This document shows, piece by piece, positions 9,456-22,950 of a stretch of DNA of 64,000 nucleotides. The DNA comes from Cephaloticoccus capnophilus (GTDB taxonomy: Bacteria > Verrucomicrobiota > Verrucomicrobiia > Opitutales > Opitutaceae): the NCBI RefSeq assembly GCF_001580045.1, contig NZ_LSZP01000062.1, forward strand, positions 38,623 to 102,622, written 5' to 3'. Each line of letters opens with the position of its first letter. The first letter of the stretch is position 1. The notes beneath the pieces were generated by a model that was given only the letters and a program-made list of their open reading frames with translations, searched no databases and had not been told where the DNA came from. Position numbers and translations under genes: made by a program.

Positions 9456-10358
9456 TTATCGAGATGGGGAGGCAGCCGGCACTTCAAAGGTGAAGCTGGC
9501 CGAGTAGCGCAGGTCACCGACCTTGTCCGCAAGCTCGGGTGCTGGGGCCGCGCGATGCGAGACTTGCAGCTCCCAAATCCCGGCGCGCGGCGCGGGAAGC
9601 GTGCCCTGCCCCGCTTCGTCGAGCTCGAGCGTCCAGGTCGCGCCGACTTCGCTTTTCGGCAACCCGAGGTGCCGCGCCTGCACGTAAGCCTCGGCCAAGG
9701 GCTGGCCGTTGAAGCGCACGGCAAAGTCGAGCCCGCCGCCTCCGAGAGAGCGCTCCTGCCCTGCTTTACTTTTCGCCTCGCCCAGTTCGCGCGGATTACT
9801 CAGCAGCACGATTTCCAGCGGATGGCCTACAGGCCGAGCGAGGAGCGCTGCGTCGGCGGGACTGGAGGCACGCTCTCGCGGCCCGACTTGGAAGAGTGCC
9901 TTCGCATAATTGTGATACAGGAAACTGCGGATAACGGGCAGGCCCTCCATCACCTCGTCACGCGGGACAAAAACATAATGGTGCTGGGCTTCGTCGCCCA
10001 CGCGGGCGACAAAACGCGGCTGCAGGCTCGCGGCGACGAGGTGTGCGCCCTCGCTAAAAACCGCCAACTCCGAGGCGAGAAAAGGGCCGCTGCCGAGCCG
10101 AATGGGCTGCTGGTCGCCGTTGGCCGAGTAGCGCGTGAGCGAGGCGACCTGCGCCGGCTCCAAAAGGTCGTGCAGCGGGTAGTAATCGCCATAGCCGAAG
10201 AGAATAACCGAGTCGGGCTTCCACTGTCCCCACTGCCGCGCGGTCGCGAGGCGCGGCGCATCATAGCGGCTCGCATAAAGCCAAAGATGATGCGCCGAGG
10301 CGGGCAGTGCAGAGGCGAGTGCGACGACGAGGAAGAAACACGTTTTTAAGCGAGGCAT
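9456..10358 (-). CDS. DUF4198-family periplasmic protein
   Basis: A 300-residue exported protein. A signal peptide (MPRLKTCFFLVVALASALPASA) is followed directly by HHLWLYASRY, the typical mature start of DUF4198 proteins, which are found with nickel, cobalt or other metal and TonB transport genes. The C-terminal half (DFAVRFNGQPLAEAYV, TLELDEAGQGTLPAPRAGIWELQVSH) looks like a carbohydrate-binding-like/Ig-like fold used by this family. The start at 10358 is chosen because it begins the signal peptide. The stop of the upstream TonB receptor lies only 13 bp away, so the two are co-transcribed. A precise function is not known. Confidence 0.85.
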   Translation of the reverse strand: MPRLKTCFFLVVALASALPASAHHLWLYASRYDAPRLATARQWGQWKPDSVILFGYGDYYPLHDLLEPAQVASLTRYSANGDQQPIRLGSGPFLASELAVFSEGAHLVAASLQPRFVARVGDEAQHHYVFVPRDEVMEGLPVIRSFLYHNYAKALFQVGPRERASSPADAALLARPVGHPLEIVLLSNPRELGEAKSKAGQERSLGGGGLDFAVRFNGQPLAEAYVQARHLGLPKSEVGATWTLELDEAGQGTLPAPRAGIWELQVSHRAAPAPELADKVGDLRYSASFTFEVPAASPSR

Positions 10359-10371
10359 CGGAATACGGATT

Positions 10372-12513
10372 TCAGAATTTAACGGTAAGCGTGGCTTGGA
10401 CAGAACGGCCCGTGGCGAAGCGCCCGACATCGTCGCGCGCATAGGCCTTATCGAAGAGATTACTCGCTGTGAGGTTTAGGGTAGTATCGGGATAGGCAAT
10501 TGAAGGCTGCCAGGCGGCAGAGAGTCCGAAATCCGCGTAGCCGTGCGTCTGATACTGCGGCTCCTCAACCTTCGAGCGGCGGTTGCCGACGAAGAGCGCG
10601 CTGCCGCCCAGCGTGAGCCGCGCATCTGCAAAGCGCCGCCCACCGCTAAGCGAAAGCTTGTCCGCCGGAGTCGTGCTGAGCTTCAGGCCCGTGCCATCCA
10701 CTTTCGAGCGAAGCGTGGAGGCCCCTCCATTCACAAACCAAGTCTCTGTCGTATAACCAAACTCTAGCTCCGCGCCCCGAAACGCGGCCCCTTCTAGATT
10801 CGCCGCGCGCGATTGCTCATATTGGGTGATGCCAATCGCCGCCAACTCGGCCGGCACTGGCAAAATGACCACCTCACGCGAAATCGTATCTCGCGAGTCT
10901 TGGTGAAAAAGTGAGAGCTTCGTCTGGAGCCGCGCGCCACTCGCCAGTTTTCGCTCAAAGCCAAGGCCGCCCTCATAGTTTCGCGCGCTTTCAGGTTTTA
11001 GGCCGAGGCTCGGCACGAAATCCTGCTGGCGTGCCCCGATGCGAAAGTGTCGCCCCGAGCGAAAAATCTGCGCGACGTCCGGCGTAAGAAAGCCCTCCGA
11101 GTAGAGCCCGAAAACGAAAAACTCGGGCAGTGGCCGCCACACTGCGCCCAGCTTTAGGGAAACGTCGTCGTCGCTCGAAGCGAAGTTTTCGCCGATAGCC
11201 TTCGACTTAAACCGATCGTAGCGCAGCCCCGGGATGAGGGTCACGCCGCCCGGCAGTCCAATCTCGTCTTGGAGGAAGACCGCCGCGTAATCCACGTCGC
11301 CCTCGGGCGAGGTCTGAATGGGTAGGCCCGCGCCCGTATCAAATCGGCGGGCCACGTTTTCATCGCCGAAAAAATCGACACCATAAGCCAGCCGGTGCGT
11401 CCCGAGCCAAGCGGCCTCAAAACGGCTGCGGTTGATGAGGTTGAAGCCCGTGGTGCGCACCGAGCGGCGCTCGTCGCGGTCGAGCAGGCCGGCGGACACA
11501 CCGAGGTCGCGGTTTCCCGTGGTGACGCGATAGGCGACCGCTTCGAGATCGACCCAGTCGCTCTGCGCGGGGTGAAGCACATAACGCGCTCGGCTGCCCT
11601 CGACCTTGGTCTTGCGGTTTACGATGCTGCTCAGGATGTTGCCCTGCGGGTTGGTCGGCTGGATGTTTTCCTCGCGCGCCGTGTCGTGGACGAGTGAGAG
11701 CGATTGGCCGGGGGCGATGTGCCAAGTGGCCTTGAACATCGCCGCACGCAGCTCGCTACCGCTGAACTCCAGCTTCTCGCCTGTGCCGAGCCGGATGTCG
11801 CCGCCCTCTCTATGCGTGACCGAGGCGAGCAAGTCCACCGTGCCCGTGCTCCCGTAGGCCGCCGCGCCAAAGAAACGCTCGTCATTGGCTGACACGTAAC
11901 CGGTTTTCAGCCGACTGCCATAACGCTGACCGGGAAGCAGCAGGTCGGAGGCAGTCTTCGTTTCCATTGAGAGAATGCCGCCCTGGGCGCCGCTGCCATA
12001 GAGCGCGGAGTTGGGCCCACGGACGATTTCCACGCTTTTGAGTAGGTCGGGCTCGATGAAGTAGCGGCCACGGTGGGCGCCGCTGTAGTTTTGGCGCATC
12101 CCGTCGATGAGGATGAGGATGTTCTCCGAGTTGCGCCCACGGATACGGGGCACCTCGGCGGTGCGGCGGGGCCCGCCAAACAGTTCGACGTTTGGCAGGC
12201 TGCGCAGAATCTCGTCCATGCTCTGGGGTTGGAGCAGGTCGAGTGCGCGCGAATCGACCACCGAAGTCATCCCCGGCACGTCAAAGGCCCGCCATGCCGT
12301 GCGCGTCGAGGAGACGGTAATCGCATCGAGGTTAATCAGCGTGTCGTCTGCAGCGTCGCGCGAGCCGATGCCTGTCTGGCTCACGCCACGAGTGAGCGGT
12401 GCCACAAATGCGGCGACGGCCACCGCGAGCAGCGAAGCCGCGAGTGCGAAGCCGTGGATTGAGCTGCGGCAGCGCATTGGGGTGGAGGGATTGGGATGGT
12501 TTGTGGTGTTCAT
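10372..12513 (-). CDS. TonB-dependent receptor (hemoglobin/transferrin/lactoferrin-type)
   Basis: A 713-residue outer-membrane receptor. It has a signal segment (IHGFALAASLLAVAVAAFVAP), a TonB-box-like ITVSSTRT, and a plug with SMDEILRSLPNVELFGG, RIRGRNSENILILIDGMRQ and RGPNSALYGSGAQGG. It closes with a barrel strand ending TLTVKF. The plug pattern matches the TonB-hemoglobin/transferrin/lactoferrin receptor family, but that family name is broad and the ligand may equally be another metal chelate. A second possible start at 12477 would shorten the N-terminus. An exact palindrome 51 bp upstream may be its operator. It begins the run TonB receptor - DUF4198 - CxxC protein - OprC-like receptor. 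Confidence 0.88.
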   Translation of the reverse strand: MNTTNHPNPSTPMRCRSSIHGFALAASLLAVAVAAFVAPLTRGVSQTGIGSRDAADDTLINLDAITVSSTRTAWRAFDVPGMTSVVDSRALDLLQPQSMDEILRSLPNVELFGGPRRTAEVPRIRGRNSENILILIDGMRQNYSGAHRGRYFIEPDLLKSVEIVRGPNSALYGSGAQGGILSMETKTASDLLLPGQRYGSRLKTGYVSANDERFFGAAAYGSTGTVDLLASVTHREGGDIRLGTGEKLEFSGSELRAAMFKATWHIAPGQSLSLVHDTAREENIQPTNPQGNILSSIVNRKTKVEGSRARYVLHPAQSDWVDLEAVAYRVTTGNRDLGVSAGLLDRDERRSVRTTGFNLINRSRFEAAWLGTHRLAYGVDFFGDENVARRFDTGAGLPIQTSPEGDVDYAAVFLQDEIGLPGGVTLIPGLRYDRFKSKAIGENFASSDDDVSLKLGAVWRPLPEFFVFGLYSEGFLTPDVAQIFRSGRHFRIGARQQDFVPSLGLKPESARNYEGGLGFERKLASGARLQTKLSLFHQDSRDTISREVVILPVPAELAAIGITQYEQSRAANLEGAAFRGAELEFGYTTETWFVNGGASTLRSKVDGTGLKLSTTPADKLSLSGGRRFADARLTLGGSALFVGNRRSKVEEPQYQTHGYADFGLSAAWQPSIAYPDTTLNLTASNLFDKAYARDDVGRFATGRSVQATLTVKF

Positions 12514-12849
12514 AAAAAGCAGCGCAAAAATGGGGCTCGGGTTCAGTCGCGCGTTTTTTGGTATTACAAGTTAAAACTTGTAACCAATGATACATATCAA
12601 AGCCGAAACCCGCAACGTCAGCGCCGCCTTAAAAAAGCCCAAACCGCCAAGCTCCAAACAGCGCAACTAACCGCCCAATAAAAAGCGCCCCCTCCCCCTA
12701 CCCCGCCGCGCACGACGTTAGCCAGCCCAGATAAGGAGCAGGCACGCTCTGCCATCGCCAGCCTGTTAGCGGTGCTTGCTCATGAATAGCGATGGCAAAA
12801 AACTTCTGGTTGTACTGAGCGGCCCGGCACGCACATAGGACAGGAAACA
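12514..12849. other. 336-bp gene-free stretch at left edge of foreign island
   Basis: No gene is supported here. It holds a 20-bp palindrome (12564-12583) near the TonB receptor start and a C-rich stretch around 12687. From about 12,700-12,780 the base pattern changes from that of the host-like genes to that of the restriction-modification genes. The left boundary of the island must lie in this interval, but no target-site duplication or tRNA was found. Confidence 0.6.
12564..12583. promoter_or_regulatory. exact palindrome upstream of TonB receptor (candidate operator)
   Basis: The 20-mer ttacaagttaaaacttgtaa is an exact 9-2-9 inverted repeat. It lies 51 bp upstream of the leftward TonB receptor and overlaps its likely promoter; on the reverse strand TTGGTT and TAATAC, 15 bp apart, flank it. 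It does not match a Fur consensus well. The regulator is unknown. Confidence 0.5.
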
Positions 12850-14407
<1,558 letters not shown>

Positions 14408-14418
<11 letters not shown>

Positions 14419-15655
14419 GTGGCCAATCGTCCGCATTGAGGACATTGCAGAAAAGATTGCGTTGGGGCCATTCGGCTCGAACATCAAAGCTGAAACGTTC
14501 GTCGAAAGCGGTGTTCCCGTCATCAGTGGTGCCCACCTTCACGGCATTCGTGTGGAGGATGGCGTTTTCAACTTCGTTACCGAAGAACACGCGGAACGGA
14601 TGAAGAACTCGAATGTCTTTCGGGGCGATGTCATCTTCACGCGCGCTGGAAACATCGGTCAAGTCGCCTACATTCCGCACAATTCACAATACGAACGATA
14701 TGTCATTTCGCCACTCCGGTTCTATTTACGCTGCGATTTGAGCAAGGCTGATCCAGTCTTTATTTCCTACTTTTTTCATAGCAGTGAAGGGCAGCACAAA
14801 CTGCTCGCCAACGCGTCACAGACTGGTGTTCCATCAATTGCGCGGCCATCTTCATATTTGAAGACGATTGAATTATCACTCCCGCCACTCAAAGAACAAC
14901 GCGCCATCTCCCATATCCTCGGCACACTCGACGACCGCATCGCCAACCTGCGCCAGACCAATGCCACGCTGGAAGCGATTGCGCAGGCGTTGTTCAAATC
15001 GTGGTTTGTGGATTTTGACGGCGTGCCGCCAGAAGATATGCAGGAATCGGAACTTGGCTTGATTCCCAAGGAGTGGCGTGTTGGGACGTTTGGCGATGTG
15101 GCGGAACATCCGCGCCGCGGTGTACAACCGGAAGAAATCGAATCTTCTACACCGTACATCGCCTTGGAACACATGCCGAGGCGCTGCATCGCACTTAGCG
15201 ATTGGGGTATGGCAGTTGGCTTGGAGAGCAACAAACACGAGTTCAAGCGCGGAGAAATCCTGTTTGGAAAACTGCGCCCATACTTTCACAAGGTCGGCGT
15301 CGCGCCAATTGATGGCGTTTGCTCAACCGATATCGTAGTCATTACACCTAAGTCGCCTGCGTGGTTCGGCTTCGTGCTTGCTCATGCATCAAGTGATCCG
15401 TTCGTCGAGTACACCAATGCCGGTTCGACTGGGACAAAAATGCCGCGTACAAGTTGGCGCGAAATGTCGCGCTACGCTGTCGTGCTGCCACCGGAGTCAA
15501 TCGCCACAGCGTTCAATGAACAAGTACAACAGATGGTCGAAAAAATCATATCGAACATCCATGAGGTCCGTACGCTCGCGGCGTTGCGCGACACACTGCT
15601 CCCCAAACTGATTTCCGGCAAGCTGCGCTTCCACGGACGTATTCATGAAAGTTGA
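14408..15655 (+). CDS. hsdS: type I restriction-modification system, specificity subunit
   Basis: A 415-residue subunit that chooses the DNA target for both methylation and cleavage. There are two target-recognition domains. The first starts [20 protein letters not shown]. The second starts [21 protein letters not shown] at about residue 218. They are joined by a conserved helical spacer ([20 protein letters not shown] ... [13 protein letters not shown]), and a second conserved helix ends the protein ([17 protein letters not shown]). ATG 14408 overlaps the hsdM end; an in-frame ATG at 14372 lies inside hsdM and is less likely. Recognition sequence cannot be read from the protein. Confidence 0.94.
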
Positions 15656-15678
15656 ATCCTTCAAATCCGGGCGCTGGC

Positions 15679-15744
15679 TTACCTTAATCTTTTTTAAGGT
15701 AAAGAAAATCGATTTTCTTTACCTTAGTGATCGCTCAAGGTAAA
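15679..15744. promoter_or_regulatory. four alternating inverted copies of TTACCTT / AAGGTAA between hsdS and hsdR
   Basis: The element TTTACCTTA or its complement occurs at about 15679, 15695, 15718 and 15737 in alternating orientation. The central pair forms an exact 30-bp palindrome at 15696-15725, centred on atcgat. Neighbouring copies can also pair (1 with 2, and 3 with 4), so alternative hairpins are mutually exclusive. Position between the specificity/methylase genes and the nuclease gene suggests control of hsdR expression, either as a regulator site or as an RNA switch. Function is inferred. Confidence 0.6.
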
Positions 15745-15788
15745 CTTGGCGACTCGTTGGGGACACGATCCGCGCGAGACCACCCTGC

Positions 15789-19054
<3,266 letters not shown>

Positions 19055-19070
<16 letters not shown>

Positions 19071-19258
19071 AGGTCCGCGTAGCCGATGTCGCCGTTGGGC
19101 TGGATGTCAAAGTAGTCGGTAAAGATCTCACCGCCATCGAGGTGCGCGTAGGCCGGTTGCGTGACCGACACCCAGTCCGGGTTGATCCGGTATTCGAGTT
19201 TGGCGTCGATCATATTGGAGGGATAAGGCAATGGCGGGATCGCGCTGTGCTGTGTCAC
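19055..19258 (-). pseudogene. 5' fragment of an unrecognised gene downstream of ABC exporter pair
   Basis: A GTG start at 19258 overlaps the restored stop of the upstream ABC gene (GTGA), a sign of translational coupling. The remaining coding part reads IDAKLEYRINPDWVSVTQPA ... GGEIFTDYFDIQPNGDIGYA ... LYAFREEL, about 67 residues. It then runs into antisense RhuM-like sequence. I do not recognise the family. The shared bases gagctcctcgcg at the junction could be microhomology. It was probably the third gene of the ABC exporter operon before the break. Confidence 0.5.
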
Positions 19259-21023
19259 TGCGCCTTACCCTGCACCAGCCGCCAGTCCTGGGCCTGCTGC
19301 TGCGTGTTCCACAGCCGCGCATAAAGCTCCCGCGGGCGAGCAGCGCGTCATGTTGGCCCTGCTCGACGAGGCGCCCCTGGTCGAGCACCAGGATGCGGTT
19401 GGCGTGGCGCACGTTCTTGAGCCGGTGGGCGATGACCACCACGGTGCGTCCGTGCGCAAGTTCCGCCATGGCGCGCTGGATCTCGGCTTCTGCTGAAGGG
19501 TCGACGCTGGCCGTGGCTTCGTCGAGTAGCAGGATCGGCGCGTCCTTGAGCAGCGCGCGGGCGATCGAAATGCGCTGGCGCTCTCCGCCCGACAATGACG
19601 CGCCGCCTTCGTCCAGCACGGTGTCGTAGCCCTGCGGCAAGGCTTCGATGAAATCGTGTGCTTGCGCTCGCCTGGCCGCGCTAATGGCCTGTTCGCGAGT
19701 GGCGTCAGGGCGGCCGATGCGCAGATTGTCCAGCACGGTGCCGGAAAATAGCAGCACGTCCTGAAACACCATGGCGACGTGCCGCTGCAGTGCGTGGGTG
19801 CCGATCTCGCGCAGGTCCACGCCCCCCAGGCGGATGGTGCCGCCGCTGACGTCCCACAGCCGCGCGATCAGGTGCACCAGCGTGCTCTTGCCCGCGCCGC
19901 TGGGGCCGACCACGGCGGTCAGGCCCTGGGCCGGAATGGTGCAGCTCACGCCATCGAGCGCGGGTGGTGCGTCTTTCTCGTTCGTGCCTTCATAGGTGAA
20001 ACGCACATCCTCGAACGCGATCTCATGGCCTTGTGGCGACTTGGGCTGCGTGGGCTCAGTCAACGCAGGCTCGGCCAGCAGCGCCTCGATACGCCCCAGT
20101 GCCCGCTTCGCGAAGCGCAGCAGCATCGTGGATACGCCCACGTCGAACAGTTGCCGGTACACCGGCAGCGCCAGCACCAGGAACAGCACCAGCACTTCGG
20201 GGGCGAGTGTGCTGTTGCCCAGCCACCAGGCACCGGCCACGACCAGACTGGCGTAACCGGCTTCCAGCAGGAAGCCGTAGGCCGCCAGCCAGGGTGCCGG
20301 TTTGGATTCCACCGCCAGCATGGCCGCATGCTGCTCGCCAAGCACGGCTTCGAGGCGCTGCCAGGCCTGGCCGAAGCGGCCAAAGCCGCGGATCACCGCG
20401 ATGCCCTGTACGTATTCGAGCAGGGCCGCGTGCGCGCGGGCATTGGCGGTGATCACGCGCGCGCCAGGTCGCGCCAGCACCTGCTGGGTCCAGACCAGCG
20501 CGCCGAAGGCCAAGGGCAGCCCCACCACCATCACCAGTGCCAGCCGTAGATCGACCCAGAACAGGAACAGCGCCAAGAATAGCGGCATCGCGATGCCCGA
20601 CACGAACACGCCGAGGAAATGCGACCACAGGTTCTCGACCAGTTCCAGGTCGGAGGTCAGGCGCGCGCCCAGGTCGCCGCCGCGCTGGCGGCCAAACCAG
20701 CCCATTGGCAGGCGGCGCAGATGGTCGGCCACGCGCAGCCGGGCCTCGCCCATCATCGCGTAGGCACCGTTGAACACCAGCGGCATGGCGATGCAGCCAG
20801 CCGCGATGCGCAGCGCCACGCAGGCGGCCATCGCCAGACCGATGAACAGCGCACCCTGTGCCGTTGCGCTGCCAGCGAACACGTCGCGCAGCAGCAGGTA
20901 CAGCAGCGGGTACGGCGCGGCGGCGAACAGGCCTTCGAGGACTGAGCACGCTAGGCCGCGCAGCAAGCGCGGATCGCGTGTGCCGGAGAGGCGAAAACCG
21001 GACTGCACCAGCTCGCGGATCAT
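19255..21023 (-). CDS. ABC exporter subunit (permease-ATPase fusion), C-terminal frameshift
   Basis: Half-transporter with an N-terminal six-helix membrane domain and a C-terminal nucleotide-binding domain (Walker A GPSGAGKST, signature LSGGERQRISIARALL, Walker B ILLLDEATAS). It forms a heterodimer with the overlapping upstream gene (ATGA overlap at 21020-21023), like siderophore or peptide exporters of the IrtAB/YbtPQ type; the substrate is unknown. At about 19329-19331 one G (coding strand) of a G-run seems missing. Restoring it gives the natural end LYARLWNTQQQAQDWRLVQG and a stop at 19255. Without it the frame runs to 19128 with a meaningless tail. Either a sequencing error or a real mutation; the catalytic domain is untouched. 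Confidence 0.85.
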
Positions 21024-22816
21024 GGCTGTACCTCCTGCGGGGCGCTAAGCGACCAGTGCCGCGCTTGTTCGTGGTCGCGCCACAGTCGCTGGTAGACGGC
21101 GCAGTCCCTCAGCAATTCGTCGTGCCTGCCCTGGGCGGCGACACGGCCGCCGTCCAGCACGACGATGTGGTCGGCGTGCATGACGGTACGCAGCCGGTGG
21201 CCAATCATCAGCACCGTGCGGCCCTGGCGCAGTTCGTCCAGCGCCTGCTGGATCAGCGCCTCGTTCTCGGCATCGACGCTGGCGGTGGCCTCGTCCAGCA
21301 GCAAAATGGGGGCGTCCTTGAGCAGCGCACGGGCGATCGACAGGCGCTGGCGTTCGCCGCCGGACAGCCGCGCGCCGCGCTCGCCCAGCGGGGTGTCGTA
21401 GCCCTGGGGCAGCGCCAGAATGAAATCGTGCGCCCGCGCTGCGCGGGCAGCGGCCTCGACCGCTGCGTCGCTAGCATTGGACCGGGCCATCCGCAGGTTG
21501 TCGCGCACCGTGCCGTCGAACAGCACCACCTCCTGGAACACGATGCCGAGCCGGCCCAGCAGCGCATCCAGCGGCCATGCGCGCACGTCCACGCCGCCCA
21601 CGCGCAGGGTACCGGCCTCGAACTCGTACAGGCGCGCGACCAGCCGCGCCAGTGTGCTCTTGCCCGAGCCGCTGGGGCCGACCAAGGCGGTCACTTGACC
21701 GGCCCGGGCCGTGAAGCTCACGCCGTCGAGCGCCAGCCGATTGCCGTAGCGGTGGCGCAGGTCGGCGAACTCGATGTCCAGGGTTCCGTCAGGAACTTGC
21801 GCCACGGCGCTGTCGGCCAGTGTCGGCGCGGCCAGCACCTCGTTGATGCGGCCCAGCGATTCACCGCGATGCATCTGTTCGCCCAGCGCAAAGGTCAGCC
21901 GCAGCAGCGGCATCAGCACCGCAGGGGCCACCAGCAGGAAAAGCACATAGGTCGGCAGATCCAAACTTGCCTGGGCGTGCAGCCAAGCGCCCAGCGGCGC
22001 GACCACCACCAGGTTGGCCGTCAGAAGCCCAACGAACAGCACCCAGCCGCTGGCACTTTCCAACGCGTAACCGCTTACCCAATCCACCGCACCGCGCACG
22101 GCAGCGGCCAGTTCACCGAAGTTACGGGCATCCAGCCCGAAGCTCTTGACGACATGCACGCCACGCACGAACTCGCCGACTTGGTCGGCGATGCGCTTTT
22201 GCAGCGCGCTCCACGCGCGCATCTTCTGGGCACCACGGCGCATAAACCACCACTGCGCCAGCAGCGCCAGCGGCAGCGGCACCAGCGCGGCCAAGGCCAG
22301 CCGCCAATCGGTCGCGAACAGCAGAGCCAGGGCCGCCAAGGGCACCGTGGCCGCGGCCACCGCATCGGGCAGCATGTGGGCATAGAAGCCTTCGAGGCTG
22401 TTCACGTCGTCGTTGAGCGTACGTCGCAGGCTGCCCGAACCACGCCCGGCGAAGAACGACAGCGGCACCTCGCCCAGCCGACGCGCCATCGCCAGCCGCA
22501 GCCGGTGCTGGATGGCGAAGGCACCGGTGTGGGCCAGCACGTGGCTCGCCGCCATCAAGGCCCAGCGCAGCGCCAACAGGCCCAGCATCCACCCCAGCAG
22601 CGGCCAGAGCGCCGCCATGTTGAACGGCCCGCCCGAGAGCAGTTCCAGCGTGATCCGGTAGATGAACCAGAACGGCGCGATGCTCAGCGCCGCCGAGGCA
22701 ACGGCCGTGACGAGCGCGCCGCTCAGAGGCCACGGCGCGATGCGCAGCAAGCTTCCGAAGCTCAGGGGCCGATCGCCGCGGATGGGAAGCGACTCGTCGT
22801 GACGTGAAGACTGCAT
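21020..22816 (-). CDS. ABC exporter subunit (permease-ATPase fusion)
   Basis: A 598-residue half-transporter with a membrane domain of six helices (starting ALVTAVASAALSIAPFWFIY) and an intact ATPase (Walker A GPSGSGKST, signature LSGGERQRLSIARALL, ILLLDEATAS). Partner of the next gene, with a 4-nt ATGA overlap, so they are made together as a heterodimer. The ATG at 22816 has GGAG five bases upstream. Longer in-frame starts up to 23044 would run antisense through the neighbouring permease gene and are rejected. Context in a transferred island gives no substrate, although such pairs are common in siderophore loci. Confidence 0.88.
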   Translation of the reverse strand: MQSSRHDESLPIRGDRPLSFGSLLRIAPWPLSGALVTAVASAALSIAPFWFIYRITLELLSGGPFNMAALWPLLGWMLGLLALRWALMAASHVLAHTGAFAIQHRLRLAMARRLGEVPLSFFAGRGSGSLRRTLNDDVNSLEGFYAHMLPDAVAAATVPLAALALLFATDWRLALAALVPLPLALLAQWWFMRRGAQKMRAWSALQKRIADQVGEFVRGVHVVKSFGLDARNFGELAAAVRGAVDWVSGYALESASGWVLFVGLLTANLVVVAPLGAWLHAQASLDLPTYVLFLLVAPAVLMPLLRLTFALGEQMHRGESLGRINEVLAAPTLADSAVAQVPDGTLDIEFADLRHRYGNRLALDGVSFTARAGQVTALVGPSGSGKSTLARLVARLYEFEAGTLRVGGVDVRAWPLDALLGRLGIVFQEVVLFDGTVRDNLRMARSNASDAAVEAAARAARAHDFILALPQGYDTPLGERGARLSGGERQRLSIARALLKDAPILLLDEATASVDAENEALIQQALDELRQGRTVLMIGHRLRTVMHADHIVVLDGGRVAAQGRHDELLRDCAVYQRLWRDHEQARHWSLSAPQEVQP

Positions 22817-22838
22817 GGTTCTCCATGGCCCGAAGGCT

Positions 22839-22950
22839 TTAGCTCGCGCCCACCAGTTGCAGCGCACAGGATCGGGCTTGCTCGGCAGAGCAGGCCACGC
22901 GCACGGGCACGCGGTGGCCGGGCGCAGGGACGAAAGGTGCGGCGGCGTTA
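22839..22950 (-). pseudogene. 3' fragment of an unrecognised gene upstream of ABC exporter pair
   Basis: In one reverse frame this stretch reads HRVPVRVACSAEQARSCALQ followed by LVGAS and a stop at 22839-22841, 22 bp before the ABC exporter start. It looks like the end of a gene of the same foreign operon, cut at about 22,945 where the DUF3526 permease gene of the host-like block ends. Too short to classify. Confidence 0.35.

Noticed and set aside
20858..22807. A 649-codon open frame on the + strand
   Set aside because: It is antisense to the ABC exporter pair, has no domain pattern and is rich in Arg, Gln and His, as expected from the complement of GC-rich coding DNA.
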